From assembly GCA_934087065.1 (NCBI GenBank), contig CAKOIS010000013.1, forward strand, positions 1-27,173: DNA of 27,173 bases, in the 5' to 3' direction. Origin of the DNA: an uncultured Bacilli bacterium (GTDB lineage: Bacteria > Bacillota_I > Bacilli_A > RF39 > UBA660). The first letter of the stretch is position 1; each line of letters begins with the position of its first letter. Position numbers and translations under genes: made by a program. The notes under the pieces were generated by a model that saw nothing but the letters and a program-made list of their open reading frames with translations, was not told the origin of the DNA and made no database searches. This document shows, one piece after another, positions 14,287 to 22,886 of the stretch.

Positions 14287-15043
14287 TAGAAACACCTCTA
14301 CCTATTTCATTTAATTCTGCATTTACTACAGCCATTATAAAGTCATTTTGTTCATATTGACTATTTAGGAATTCTGTAAAATCAGAACTTCCATCTTTGT
14401 TAACGTGGCTTAAATATTCTTCTAAATCTTTAGCGTCGTTTAATCCAAGACACTTAATTAGATAGTCTGCGTTTGTAGTAACTCCATCAAATAAAACACT
14501 TCTATTACTTCCCATGCCTTCTAGAGTTGCACATATAGCGTATTCTTGTAGTTCAGCTGGTAACTCATTAATTTTGTCTGCTATTTTTTGGTGCAAATAC
14601 ATGTAGCCTGAGTTATCTTGTGTTCTTTTGGTGCACTGGCTTAATATGCTAACTTCTGTTGTGTCATATCTTTCGTTAAAATCTTCATCTTTTACAAAGA
14701 CTAAAGAGCCAATCTTCTTACTAATTTCGTCCATTACTTTTTGTTTGTCATAGTTTTCTTTGTTTTCAGTTATTTCATTTGCAATATCATTAGCTTTGTC
14801 TACTACACCTTTTGTGATAGTTACTCCACCAACAAGTACTAAAGCTGCAAGAACAGCAGAAACTATTTTTGATTTCATTTCTTCTTTACGTCTTTTTTCG
14901 CTCTTTACATTTCTCTCTTTTCTTTTTCTGTCAACTGAAGCATTACAAGCATTTATTATTGCATCTTCATAAGGTGCCATGTCTCTGTTTTTAAATATGT
15001 TTTCTATGCTTGCAAATTCTTCATTACTTATTTTATCTCTCAT
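14273..15043 (-). CDS. Hypothetical single-pass membrane protein, 256 aa
   Basis: Not recognised. A cytoplasmic basic region (RKRKERNVKSEKRRKEEMK) precedes one membrane helix at about residues 58-80 (IVSAVLAALVLVGGVTI); the rest, about 175 residues, would be outside or form a soluble domain, with two cysteines near residues 136 and 170. It is first in an operon with the 82-aa gene. AGAGGG lies upstream of the ATG. A TTGACT motif with a poorly spaced TATACA about 15 bp away may be the promoter. Confidence 0.6.
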   Translation of the reverse strand: MRDKISNEEFASIENIFKNRDMAPYEDAIINACNASVDRKRKERNVKSEKRRKEEMKSKIVSAVLAALVLVGGVTITKGVVDKANDIANEITENKENYDKQKVMDEISKKIGSLVFVKDEDFNERYDTTEVSILSQCTKRTQDNSGYMYLHQKIADKINELPAELQEYAICATLEGMGSNRSVLFDGVTTNADYLIKCLGLNDAKDLEEYLSHVNKDGSSDFTEFLNSQYEQNDFIMAVVNAELNEIGRGVSSGRN

Positions 15044-15181
15044 ATTTCCTACCCTCTATAGAAAGTGTATAATAAAAAAGTAAATTAGTCAAACAAAATA
15101 TTAGATTTTTACACAAATTTTACACTTGTTTTTTCTAAGAAATTATGATATGATATGTATGCATTTGGAAAAAGCAAGAAT

Positions 15182-15256
15182 GCAGGCGTAGTACAACGGC
15201 TAGTACGCGGCCTTGCCAAGGCTGAGACGTGGGTTCGATTCCCATCGCTTGCTCCA
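15182..15256 (+). tRNA. tRNA-Gly(GCC), CCA encoded
   Basis: Acceptor stem GCAGGCG/CGCTTGC (one G-T pair), anticodon loop TTGCCAA giving anticodon GCC, T-loop GGTTCGATTCC, and genomic CCA at 15254-15256. A -10 like TATGAT with TTGTTT 17 bp upstream lies near 15127-15155. Confidence 0.95.
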
Positions 15257-15266
15257 TATGAAGTTT

Positions 15267-15290
15267 ACACCATATATTTGGTGTTTTTTT
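15267..15290 (+). terminator. Terminator after tRNA-Gly
   Basis: ACACCA (15267-15272), loop TATATT, TGGTGT (15279-15284), then a T-run to 15290. Confidence 0.85.
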
Positions 15291-15300
15291 ATTTGATATA

Positions 15301-15333
15301 AGCGATGGAAATCGAACCACTACTCTAGACTTG
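15301..15333 (-). pseudogene. Inverted fragment resembling the tRNA-Gly 3' half
   Basis: On the minus strand, TGGTTCGATTTCCATCGCTT (15301-15320) matches the T-arm and acceptor end of the neighbouring tRNA-Gly except for small changes. It is in opposite orientation and lacks the 5' half. It may be a remnant of a duplicated tRNA or of an element integrated at the tRNA. Nothing gene-like fills 15334-15520. Confidence 0.55.
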
Positions 15334-15520
15334 CTTAAGATTATTCTTAAAATTAGCTATATCTTATCGTTATACTTTATATCATGAAATACTTATGTTG
15401 CAATTTTCTTTTTGCATGTTATTTATTTTAACTAAATTTACATTCTCAATTTGTGTTTAAAACTTATACACTTTTTTTAAACATTACTTTTAAATATCTA
15501 CCCAAATAAATTATTTCATT

Positions 15521-16324
15521 TTACTTACTATTAAGAAACTTTATGTCTGTTTCGTTAAGTATTCTCATTTGAGATATTGCTATTTTATTAAGTCTAAGTA
15601 ATCTTTCAGATTGATTTAATCCGTCATTTATAAATACCGAATTAAGATTTTCTAAGTTTGCTAAACAGATTAACTCATTTATTGTTGCATGGTCTCTGAT
15701 GTTACCATCCAAATTTTTATTGTTGATTTTCCATTCTTTTGCTGTCATACCAAATAGAGCCATGTTTAAAACATCAGCTTCTTCAGCATATACATAATTA
15801 ATTTGTTCTTTTGTTAATTCATTGGGTATTAAATTCTGCTTTATCGCATCAGTATGTATTCTATAATTGATTTTTGAAAGTTCACGTTTAGCATTCCAGC
15901 CAAGTTGTTTTTGCTCTTCAGATTTTAATCTTTCAAATTCTTTAATTAAAAGCAGTTTGAATTTTGGACTAATCCACATACCAAACTCAAAAGCAATATC
16001 TTTATGGGCATATGTTCCACCATATCTTCCTGCTTTTGAGATAATGCCAATTGCATTTGTTTTTTCTGTCCATTCTTTCACACTAAGTTTATAGCTGTTT
16101 AAGCCTGCTTTACTTTTAATTGTGGCGAATTCGCCATAATTAAAATTTTGATTATGAATTTCCTCCCAAATGCCTAAGAATTCTATAGTATTTCTATTTC
16201 TTAACCAATCGGATACAAAGAAATCACCGTCCTTAGATTTAAGCATATCTGTAATAGATATATAATCCTCATCTTTAATTTTTAAATAATTGATTTTTTG
16301 ATTTAAAACTTTTAATTCAGCCAT
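15521..16324 (-). CDS. KilA-N domain protein, phage type
   Basis: The N-terminal half is a KilA-N DNA-binding domain: ISITDMLKSKDGDFFVSDWL, then RNTIEFLGIWEE and the hallmark KAGRYGGTYAHKDIAFEFGMWISPKFKLLLIKEF. The second half (WNAKRELSKINYRIHTDAIK onwards) is the C-terminal domain commonly joined to it in phage antirepressors and defence-associated proteins. AAAGGAGG precedes the ATG. Its place next to a tRNA with a tRNA fragment suggests mobile-element origin. Length and motifs look intact, so it may still be active. Confidence 0.9.
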   Translation of the reverse strand: MAELKVLNQKINYLKIKDEDYISITDMLKSKDGDFFVSDWLRNRNTIEFLGIWEEIHNQNFNYGEFATIKSKAGLNSYKLSVKEWTEKTNAIGIISKAGRYGGTYAHKDIAFEFGMWISPKFKLLLIKEFERLKSEEQKQLGWNAKRELSKINYRIHTDAIKQNLIPNELTKEQINYVYAEEADVLNMALFGMTAKEWKINNKNLDGNIRDHATINELICLANLENLNSVFINDGLNQSERLLRLNKIAISQMRILNETDIKFLNSK

Positions 16325-16341
16325 TTTTCCTCCTTTTTTTG

Positions 16342-16493
16342 TTAGTCGACATTTTTATTATTTTATTTTCTAGCTTTTCGTTTTGATATCCACAACCCTT
16401 TTTTCACCTCCTTTCGAAAAAGGGGATACTCCCTAAGAAGTATCCACGAATAGATATATTTTCTCTTGCCTGAAAATATAAATTATCGACTAA
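16342..16493 (-). promoter_or_regulatory. Structured leader of the KilA-N gene
   Basis: The ends form an inverted repeat, TTAGTCGA (16342-16349) with TCGACTAA (16486-16493). Inside, GGATACT/AGTATCC (16424-16430/16439-16445) and CCTTT/AAAGG (16410-16414/16419-16423, UUCG-type loop on the RNA) form two hairpins. The second covers the AAAGGAGG ribosome site of a possible 10-codon leader frame (TTG start at 16395, stop at 16363; MWISKRKARK). This looks like an attenuation or translation-sensing leader. The frame itself is only tentative. Confidence 0.55.
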
Positions 16494-16504
16494 ATTGTAT
16501 TTTG

Positions 16505-16532
16505 TGTTAAATTACCAGCAAGAAATCTAACA
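16505..16532 (-). promoter_or_regulatory. Promoter and operator-like repeat of the KilA-N gene
   Basis: Minus-strand TTGCTG, 16-bp spacer, TACAAT. The inverted repeat TGTTAAATT/AATCTAACA (16505-16513/16524-16532) brackets the -35 box, as expected of a self-repressed phage-type gene. Confidence 0.5.
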
Positions 16533-16578
16533 CGACTTAATAGTAACATAATAAAAGAATTTAATCAATAGTTTTCAT

Positions 16579-16607
16579 TTGTATTTTTTTCGTATTTAGT
16601 TTATAAT
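16579..16607 (+). promoter_or_regulatory. Promoter of the OB-fold/DUF362 pair
   Basis: TTGTAT (16579-16584), 17-bp spacer, TATAAT (16602-16607), ahead of the ATG at 16630. An AAGGT ribosome site lies close to the start codon. Confidence 0.8.
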
Positions 16608-16629
16608 AAATATAGAAAGAAGGTAGAAT

Positions 16630-16998
16630 ATGAATATAGAAATTGAACCACTTTTTACTGAGAGGGTTGATTTTGATACTTTTAGTAAAAGTGACTTAAG
16701 AGCAGTAAAGATAGTTAATTGTGAAGAAGTTCCAAAAAGTAGTAAGCTATTAAAGTTTACACTTGATGATGGAACTAGTGATGAAAGAATTATATTGAGT
16801 GGAATTAAGGAGTTTTATAGTCCAGAAGAGTTAATTGGTAGAAATGTAATTGCTATTTTAAATTTACCACCAAGAAATATGATGGGAATGGAATCTAATG
16901 GTATGCTTTTGTCTTTTGAGTGCAAGGTTGATGGTAAAGAAGTAGTTAAATTATCATTTATAAGTGACGGAGTAACTCCAGGAAGTAAATTATATTAA
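16630..16998 (+). CDS. tRNA-binding OB-fold protein (MetRS beta/CsaA type)
   Basis: A 122-aa stand-alone tRNA-binding domain: SKSDLRAVKIVNCEEVPKSS (the DLRVG..x..E.P element), then ERIILSGIKEFYSPEELIG, NLPPRNMMGMESNGMLL and the closing PGSK. This OB fold is fused to the C-terminus of many methionyl-tRNA synthetases and also occurs alone (CsaA, MetRS beta). It binds the tRNA elbow non-specifically and helps charging or acts as a chaperone. Length is normal for the free domain. It is followed 12 bp later by a DUF362 gene, probably in one transcript. Confidence 0.85.
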   Translation: MNIEIEPLFTERVDFDTFSKSDLRAVKIVNCEEVPKSSKLLKFTLDDGTSDERIILSGIKEFYSPEELIGRNVIAILNLPPRNMMGMESNGMLLSFECKVDGKEVVKLSFISDGVTPGSKLY

Positions 16999-17010
16999 AG
17001 AGAGCGTTTT

Positions 17011-17895
17011 ATGAGTAAAGTATATTTTACAAAAGAGATAAGTAGTGAATCATTAATAAGGATATTTGAAAAATTAAATGTAGAGTTAAAAGGAAAAGTA
17101 GGAGTTAAGATTTCTACTGGTGAAGAGGGCTCTAAAGGGTACTTGAAACCTGAGTTAATAAAAGAGTTTGTACAAAAAGTTAATGGTACAATTGTTGAAT
17201 GTAATACAGCTTATATAGGACATAGAGAGACAACTATAGACCATTTGAAAGTTATAGAGAGTCATGGGTTTACTAAGATAGCTAATGTTGACATAATGGA
17301 TAGTGATGGAGAAATAAAACTGCCTGTTAATAAAGGAAAGCATTTAGAGTATGACCTTGTGGGAAGTCACTTTATTAAGTATGACTCGATTATAAATCTT
17401 GCACATGGTAAAGGTCATATGATGGGCGGATTTGGGGCTAATTTAAAAAATCAATCTATTGGTATTGCTTCAAGAAATGGTAAAGCTTACATTCATAGTT
17501 GTGGACAAACTAGCGTGCCAGAAGAAGCTTGGAAAGTTAAATATGAACAAAGTGACTTTATAGAATCAATGGCAGAGGCTGCTCTTGCGGTAAGCGATTA
17601 TATGAAAGAAAATGATAAGCCTATTGTATATATAACTGTTATGAACTACTTATCAGTTGATTGTGACTGTGATAAGAATCAAACTGAACCAGTTATGAGT
17701 GATTTAGGGATAGTTGCTTCACTTGACCCAGTAAGTAACGACCAAGCATTTATTGATATGATATGGGCTAGTACTGAAAAAGATTCTCATTTGTTAAGAG
17801 AAAGAATAGACAGACAAGTTGGACGTCATATTTTAGAGTATGCTGAAAGTTTAGGACTAGGAAGTACTAAGTACGAATTAATTAATATAGACTAA
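17011..17895 (+). CDS. DUF362 protein
   Basis: The family signature is complete: VECNTAYIGHRETTIDHLKV, INLAHGKGHMMGGFGANLKN, QTSVPEEAWKVKYEQSDF, the cysteine patch DCDCD and the closing GIVASLDPVSNDQAFID. DUF362 proteins are widespread in anaerobes, sometimes fused to ferredoxin domains. The conserved Cys/Asp/His residues suggest metal or iron-sulphur binding, but the reaction is unknown. Here no ferredoxin domain is attached. A weak AGAGAG ribosome site precedes the ATG. Confidence 0.85.
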   Translation: MSKVYFTKEISSESLIRIFEKLNVELKGKVGVKISTGEEGSKGYLKPELIKEFVQKVNGTIVECNTAYIGHRETTIDHLKVIESHGFTKIANVDIMDSDGEIKLPVNKGKHLEYDLVGSHFIKYDSIINLAHGKGHMMGGFGANLKNQSIGIASRNGKAYIHSCGQTSVPEEAWKVKYEQSDFIESMAEAALAVSDYMKENDKPIVYITVMNYLSVDCDCDKNQTEPVMSDLGIVASLDPVSNDQAFIDMIWASTEKDSHLLRERIDRQVGRHILEYAESLGLGSTKYELINID

Positions 17896-17897
17896 AA

Positions 17898-17922
17898 CCA
17901 CAGAATTAACTGTGGCTTTTTT
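17898..17922. terminator. Bidirectional terminator after the DUF362 gene
   Basis: CCACAG (17898-17903), loop AATTAA, CTGTGG (17910-17915), then six T. AAAA on the left suits the converging DUF2974 gene too. Confidence 0.85.
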
Positions 17923-18955
17923 ATTTGTTTTTACCTATTACACTTATTAGAGTTGTTAACATTTTAACTAAGTAACTTCTAGTAGAAGCTGGAATGTTTT
18001 TCATGTTTTTAACTATTTCTGTTATGTCTGTTAAGCTAAAGTTAAAGTCTTCTACTCCGTCTTTTCCTAAAGTTACTATTAAACTTTCAACTGCGTCTTT
18101 AACGCTTTCTTTGTCTAGACTACTTAATTCTTCAGTTGTAGACTGGTGTATTTTTTTGCTTACTAAACTAAGGTTACCTTTAACGAATTTTGTACCAAAT
18201 ACTTTGAATGAATTTGGATAGTGTTCATTAAAAGCGTATTCTGTACTTTCACACACATCATATAAGTCATTATATAAAAGCATCCCTACTACTGACCCAG
18301 TTGGAACAATATTAATTAGTTTTGCCTTTGCATTTTTATATTTATCGCTATAAAATACTTCGTTTAATACGCCAGGCCCGTCAAAATTATAGACTTTGTT
18401 AATTCTATTAAATAGACTTTTACTTGCTTCTATTAAGGATACTAAAGCTAAATTTCCCCCTTTACTGTGTCCACATATATAAATATTTTTGTCTTTGTTA
18501 TCAATAGTGTTTTTTATGTAATCTAAAGCGTAACTTTGGGTTTTAGTTGGATACATATAGGATAATCTTAAGTTTTCATACCAGCCAATACATGAACCAT
18601 CTGTACCTTTGAAGCTTATAATAGTTGTGTCTTTGTTACTAAATTTAGCTCCACCAAACTGCATTTCTTCATTTTTTATGTTAACAAAATTGCTAACATA
18701 GAAGTCCTTAAATCTTTTGGAATTTTTTAAAATACTTATTATTTCAAATGCAACACGTGCCATACTGCTAGAAGTTTTAACGTTTTTGAATTTTAAAGCA
18801 TAGTTAGCAAATTCAGAAAAATTCATTTTTTTATCAAAACTTGATATTGGAAGATAGACTAAAATACTAAATATTAGATTATCTATTTCATTAATGTTTA
18901 TTTCATTTAAATTTGTATCTTTATAATATTCTAAATAATCAAAAATTGTATACAT
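17921..18955 (-). CDS. DUF2974 (Mbeg1-like) alpha/beta hydrolase
   Basis: The nucleophile elbow ICGHSKGGNLA (S164) is a lipase-type GxSxG, and ISFKGTDGSCIGWYENLRLSY is the conserved DUF2974 block ahead of it. VYNFDGPGV supplies the likely acid residue, and NEHYPNSF the downstream histidine region. The fold is that of lipases; the substrate is unknown. No signal peptide is seen, so it is probably cytoplasmic. Length, 344 aa, is typical of the family. Confidence 0.85.
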   Translation of the reverse strand: MYTIFDYLEYYKDTNLNEININEIDNLIFSILVYLPISSFDKKMNFSEFANYALKFKNVKTSSSMARVAFEIISILKNSKRFKDFYVSNFVNIKNEEMQFGGAKFSNKDTTIISFKGTDGSCIGWYENLRLSYMYPTKTQSYALDYIKNTIDNKDKNIYICGHSKGGNLALVSLIEASKSLFNRINKVYNFDGPGVLNEVFYSDKYKNAKAKLINIVPTGSVVGMLLYNDLYDVCESTEYAFNEHYPNSFKVFGTKFVKGNLSLVSKKIHQSTTEELSSLDKESVKDAVESLIVTLGKDGVEDFNFSLTDITEIVKNMKNIPASTRSYLVKMLTTLISVIGKNK

Positions 18956-18980
18956 ACTTATTTCACCTTTCGTCTTTCTA

Positions 18981-19009
18981 ATTATATCATTAAAAAGAGG
19001 TTAAATCAA
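18981..19009 (-). promoter_or_regulatory. Promoter of the DUF2974 gene
   Basis: TTGATT (19004-19009), 17-bp spacer, TATAAT (18981-18986). It overlaps the last codons of the glycosyltransferase gene upstream. Confidence 0.75.
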
Positions 19010-20161
19010 TTTATTGTTAACCTCTTCTAAATAGATATCATAATATTTTTTTGCAACATTTTTCCAAGAATCGCCTAAGTTCTTTTTAGCGTTTCTTGAT
19101 ACTTTGTTAAGTAGTTTTTTATCATTTATTATTTCTATAATTCTATTTTTATATTTTACTGTATCTAGTTCACTAAGGTAACCATCAACGTTATCCTTTA
19201 TAGTAGAACCAACCATACTACCTTTTATGAAAAGTCCTGGTGTCATGTTAACTGCAGCTTCTATTCTAACTAAACTAGATGTATCAAATAAAGATGGGAA
19301 TAAAAGTAAATCACTTCTTCTATATATGAATGATAAAAGTTCTCTATCAGTAATTTTTCCAGTTAGTATAATGTAGTCTTCTAATTGGTACTCAGTAATT
19401 TTGTTTTTTAATTTTTCAAAGTCAGGACCTTCTCCTACGTAAATCATTTTGAATTTGCAGTCATCTTCTTTTAGTAGTTTTAATGTATCAAGTATGAAGA
19501 AAATATTTTTAATGTCAATAATTCTACCTACAAACAAGAAAACAGCCTGTTGATCAGATAAGTCAAACATTTCGTTTATCATATTTCTTTTTCTGCCTTT
19601 AAAAATAGCTGGCTTTAAGTCGGTTGCATTATAAACGACTTTTAGTTTACCTTTATAACCATAACTCTTAACTTCACTAACTAATGGGTCGTTGACAACT
19701 GTGCATAAAGTACTTTTGTTTAAGGAACTAATTAAAACTTTAGTCGCGAATTGTGATACAACTTCACTTTTGACAAATCTTTTGAATTCAAAATCAAATC
19801 TGGTGTGGACAGTGGAAATACATGGAATATCTAGTTTCTTCGCAAGTTTCATTCCAATTTTTCCTAAAATAAATGGAGAATGAATGTGTATTATGTCAAA
19901 CTTTTCATTAATAAGGTCTTCTTTCTTACAAAACATATTAACTGTTTTGTAAGAAGTAAGTGGAACTTTAACGCTTTTTAGTCTAATTACTTTATAAGGA
20001 AGTAAAGAATCGTTACACCCATCAATGTAAGGACAGACTACTACTACATCGTTATACTTTGACAAGCACTTCGCTAGGTTATCAACTACAAGGGTTACTC
20101 CATCTATGTTTGGGTAGTAGTTATCAATAAAAAGTCCAATTTTTAATTTTCGTTTTTCCAT
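19001..20161 (-). CDS. GT4-family glycosyltransferase, probable glycolipid synthesis
   Basis: A GT-B glycosyltransferase: IGLFIDNYYPNIDGVTLVVD at the N-terminus, IHIHSPFILGKIGMKLA and STVHTRFD in the acceptor lobe, and FVGRIIDIKNIFFILDTLKL plus GEGPDFEKLK in the nucleotide-sugar lobe. FPSLFDTSSLVRIEAA replaces the usual E-x7-E motif (S..FDTSSLVRIE), keeping the second glutamate. The family includes diacylglycerol glucosyltransferases that make the anchor glycolipid of lipoteichoic acid; with the LtaS-like gene in this window that role is plausible, not shown. I use the ATG at 20159-20161, 7 nt after GAGGTG; an upstream in-frame ATG overlaps that ribosome site. Confidence 0.85.
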   Translation of the reverse strand: MEKRKLKIGLFIDNYYPNIDGVTLVVDNLAKCLSKYNDVVVVCPYIDGCNDSLLPYKVIRLKSVKVPLTSYKTVNMFCKKEDLINEKFDIIHIHSPFILGKIGMKLAKKLDIPCISTVHTRFDFEFKRFVKSEVVSQFATKVLISSLNKSTLCTVVNDPLVSEVKSYGYKGKLKVVYNATDLKPAIFKGRKRNMINEMFDLSDQQAVFLFVGRIIDIKNIFFILDTLKLLKEDDCKFKMIYVGEGPDFEKLKNKITEYQLEDYIILTGKITDRELLSFIYRRSDLLLFPSLFDTSSLVRIEAAVNMTPGLFIKGSMVGSTIKDNVDGYLSELDTVKYKNRIIEIINDKKLLNKVSRNAKKNLGDSWKNVAKKYYDIYLEEVNNKLI

Positions 20162-20247
20162 TAGTTTACACCTCATTATAAATATACTACATTTTTTAAT
20201 TTTTTACTATAAACTTTGAGTAGAATACTGTAAAATATATTTTGCAT

Positions 20248-21213
20248 TTACATGTTTTCTGGTAATTTTAACTGATACTTTCTAATGTTAAGGTTATCAT
20301 TAATGCCATGAGCTAATTTAACATCAGGTTTGTTACTTCCATGGAAGTCACTTCCACCAGTTATAAATAAACCATGTTCTAAGCAGATACCTTTATAAAA
20401 CATCATTTCTTCTTTTGTGTGACTGGAATGATATACTTCAATACCGTTTAATCCACATTTAATTAGGTCTTTTAGTAAAATTAAAAATTCTTTTTGGCTA
20501 AGTTCTAGGCTTTTTGGATGGGCAAGCACACTTATTCCGCTAGAGTTGTTAATTAAGTTTATCGCTTCTTCATAGTTTATTCCTTTTCTATATTTTCTAG
20601 TTTTTTCGTATGCACTTATTAAGTATTTGTTAAACGCGTCTTTTACGTCAAAGGCATAACCTTTTTCCACGCACATTTTTGCAATGTCTACTCTGTTAAT
20701 TGTGTGGCCTTCAGTGTAAACGCTTTTTATTAAATCAGCTAACTTTTTATTACTGAATTCTAGATTGTACTCTCTTTTGACTTCTTCATAAATTGTTAAA
20801 AATGAATTGATTTTGTTTTCTTTAATCCAGGCTAGCTTATCATTTAATTGTTTATTTTCTATGTCAATTCCATAACCAAGTATATGCATTCTTCCGTGGT
20901 TCACTTTTATAGAAAGCTCTATTCCGTCAACAAATTTTACGTCTTTATCGTTATGTAGAATGCTTTTGTACTTTCTAATTCCTTCAACTGTATCATGGTC
21001 TGTTATGGATAAAAGGCCAACATTTTCTTTTTTGGCTAAGTCTAATACTTCAATGGGAGTAAGTATTCCATCGCTATAATTAGTATGGGTATGTAAGTCT
21101 ACTAATTTAGTTAGCTTATCATATTTTTCTAGCACTTCACTAGTTTTACTTTCGTCATAATTAAAGTTACTTAATAACTTTGCAATTTCTACACTATCAT
21201 TAGATATATACAT
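20248..21213 (-). CDS. PHP-family phosphoesterase (TrpH/RNase AM-like)
   Basis: The metal-binding motifs of the PHP fold occur in order: DLHTHTNYSDG, SITDHDTVEG, VDGIELSIK, VLAHPKS, IEVYHSSH and GSDFHGSNKP. Relatives remove 3'-phosphate from 3',5'-bisphosphonucleotides or degrade RNA from the 5' end (E. coli YciV/RnaAM). This protein has about 45 extra residues at the N-terminus before the first motif. The ATG at 21211-21213 has GAGGAAG upstream; -10 TATAAT is at 21235-21240 with a weak -35. No neighbour points to a specific pathway. Confidence 0.85.
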   Translation of the reverse strand: MYISNDSVEIAKLLSNFNYDESKTSEVLEKYDKLTKLVDLHTHTNYSDGILTPIEVLDLAKKENVGLLSITDHDTVEGIRKYKSILHNDKDVKFVDGIELSIKVNHGRMHILGYGIDIENKQLNDKLAWIKENKINSFLTIYEEVKREYNLEFSNKKLADLIKSVYTEGHTINRVDIAKMCVEKGYAFDVKDAFNKYLISAYEKTRKYRKGINYEEAINLINNSSGISVLAHPKSLELSQKEFLILLKDLIKCGLNGIEVYHSSHTKEEMMFYKGICLEHGLFITGGSDFHGSNKPDVKLAHGINDNLNIRKYQLKLPENM

Positions 21214-21375
21214 ATAATCACTTCCTCTAGTTACATTATATAACAAAATTAATAATTAAAAAATTACCAATTAGTTATATTTGTAATAACTACAAGTTAT
21301 AAAAGCCATTAAAAATATGTATTATACTTATTACAAAAAAAGTAGTATATTATTACCAAAGAAAGGAAGAAAATC

Positions 21376-21858
21376 ATGAATAAAGAAATGTTAAATTTAC
21401 TAAAAAAGAAAAAAGAACTATTTAATCAAATTATAACTATAAGAGAAAAAACTAATTATTACGAACTAAATAGCCTTTTATTAATTTCAAAAAAATATTT
21501 AAAAGATAACAATGACACATTAATTCTTAGTGAGTATATAAATAAAATTGATAAAAAACTTAAGACACTGGAAAGTGAAAAGAATCTAACTATAGAAGAA
21601 ATAAAAAAAATATGCTCACATGAAATAGTAATTGATGAAAGAAAAGAAAATAATTTTATTTACCCAAACTACATCTACTGTCCAATATGTACTTCTTTTT
21701 TAGAAGACATTCCATTCTCATCAAGATATATAATAACTGGTAAAGTAAAAAATGATTTTAACATTGACTACGAAATATTAAATGACATAGATAAACTTGA
21801 AGACTTTTTAACAAAACTAGAATACAACGAAAATATACGAATACTAAGGAGAAATTAA
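21376..21858 (+). CDS. Unknown zinc-ribbon protein A, 160 aa
   Basis: I know no family for it. An N-terminal helical, probably coiled-coil segment (residues 1-75) is followed by a likely zinc site, C80-x-H82 and C102-x2-C105 (KKICSHEIVI, YIYCPIC). The next gene has the same layout, so the two are diverged paralogues. Start ATG at 21376 has an AAAGGAAG site. The gene pair is extremely A-rich and G-poor on its coding strand compared with its neighbours. Confidence 0.65.
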   Translation: MNKEMLNLLKKKKELFNQIITIREKTNYYELNSLLLISKKYLKDNNDTLILSEYINKIDKKLKTLESEKNLTIEEIKKICSHEIVIDERKENNFIYPNYIYCPICTSFLEDIPFSSRYIITGKVKNDFNIDYEILNDIDKLEDFLTKLEYNENIRILRRN

Positions 21859-21860
21859 AA

Positions 21861-22847
21861 ATGAAAAAATATGAAATTAACACTTTGCTTAAACTAAAAA
21901 AAGAATGCTCTGAAAATTCAAGAGATTTACTAGATTTACAAAAAGCCATTATTACAAATATAGAAAATCCAGAACTCAAAAATAACATTAAAAATATCAA
22001 AGAATTACTAATAAAAGAAAGAAAGAATTTAATAAATAAATATGACAAATTAGAAAAATTACAAAAGAAATGTAAACACGAAATAAGATTAACATCTATA
22101 GATAAATACCACACTTGCATTTTATGTGGTAAAAAAATATCAGGTGAAAACACTTTTTCTTGGAGCGAAAGTATAAACAGAAACAATAACTACATATCTT
22201 TTCGATATAAAAAAGAAGATAATCCAAATGGAGACTATGACATATATAATGAAAATGGTTACACAATAGAAGAATTAACAGCCATAACATCCAACATATT
22301 AGAAAGCTATAATAATATTGATGAGATAAACCTAATACAAGAATTCAAACAAAGAAACATAAAAAATATGAAAGTAATAAATAAAAAAGACAAAATTGAA
22401 AACTACATTCTGGTAATTGATGGCACGAATAAAATATATATAGATGAAAATAACTACATTTTTAGACTACATAAAAATCAAACATTCAAAATTGTAGACT
22501 ACTTTTCACAAATACCAAGTATAAAAATAAAATACATAGTTAATAAAGAATTTAAGTCCAGTGAAGAATATAAAAAAATAGAAAATAACCCAAACATAAA
22601 AATTATATTATATAATGAAATATCAACCATTAACAAAGAATTAAATAACGATCAAGATATTCCATATAAACTAATTTTTAATTATAGTAAACTATATACT
22701 GTAACATATTCTTCAAACAAAATAAATTTTATTCCTTATGATTTAAACCTAACAATTTTCCATTCAAAAATAATAGCTGATGAAATTAAAGAAGAAAATA
22801 ATCTACTAAAAATAAAAAAAGACTTATATTATAGTTGTATTAAATAA
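21861..22847 (+). CDS. Unknown zinc-ribbon protein B, 328 aa
   Basis: No known family recognised. It starts 2 bp after protein A. It repeats the arrangement of helical N-terminus (residues 1-70) plus a C71-x-H73...C86-x2-C89 site (KKCKHEIRL, HTCILCG), then adds about 235 residues without a motif I know. This tail shows alternating beta strands (IENYILVIDGTNKIYIDE) and no membrane helix. The ribosome site AGGAG lies at the end of protein A. The C-terminal region could be an enzymatic or ligand-binding domain; this is open. Confidence 0.65.
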   Translation: MKKYEINTLLKLKKECSENSRDLLDLQKAIITNIENPELKNNIKNIKELLIKERKNLINKYDKLEKLQKKCKHEIRLTSIDKYHTCILCGKKISGENTFSWSESINRNNNYISFRYKKEDNPNGDYDIYNENGYTIEELTAITSNILESYNNIDEINLIQEFKQRNIKNMKVINKKDKIENYILVIDGTNKIYIDENNYIFRLHKNQTFKIVDYFSQIPSIKIKYIVNKEFKSSEEYKKIENNPNIKIILYNEISTINKELNNDQDIPYKLIFNYSKLYTVTYSSNKINFIPYDLNLTIFHSKIIADEIKEENNLLKIKKDLYYSCIK

Positions 22848-22863
22848 CACTTTTTAGTATAAT
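22835..22863 (+). promoter_or_regulatory. Promoter of the LysR-type gene
   Basis: TTGTAT (22835-22840), 17-bp spacer, TATAAT (22858-22863), overlapping the end of protein B. A TGGAGG ribosome site precedes the ATG at 22887. Confidence 0.8.
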
Positions 22864-22886
22864 AAGGTCATAACTGGAGGTTATTT

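Noticed and set aside
15135..15320. Reading frame of 61 residues on the minus strand.
   Set aside because: It is the antisense of the tRNA-Gly gene, a common artefact.
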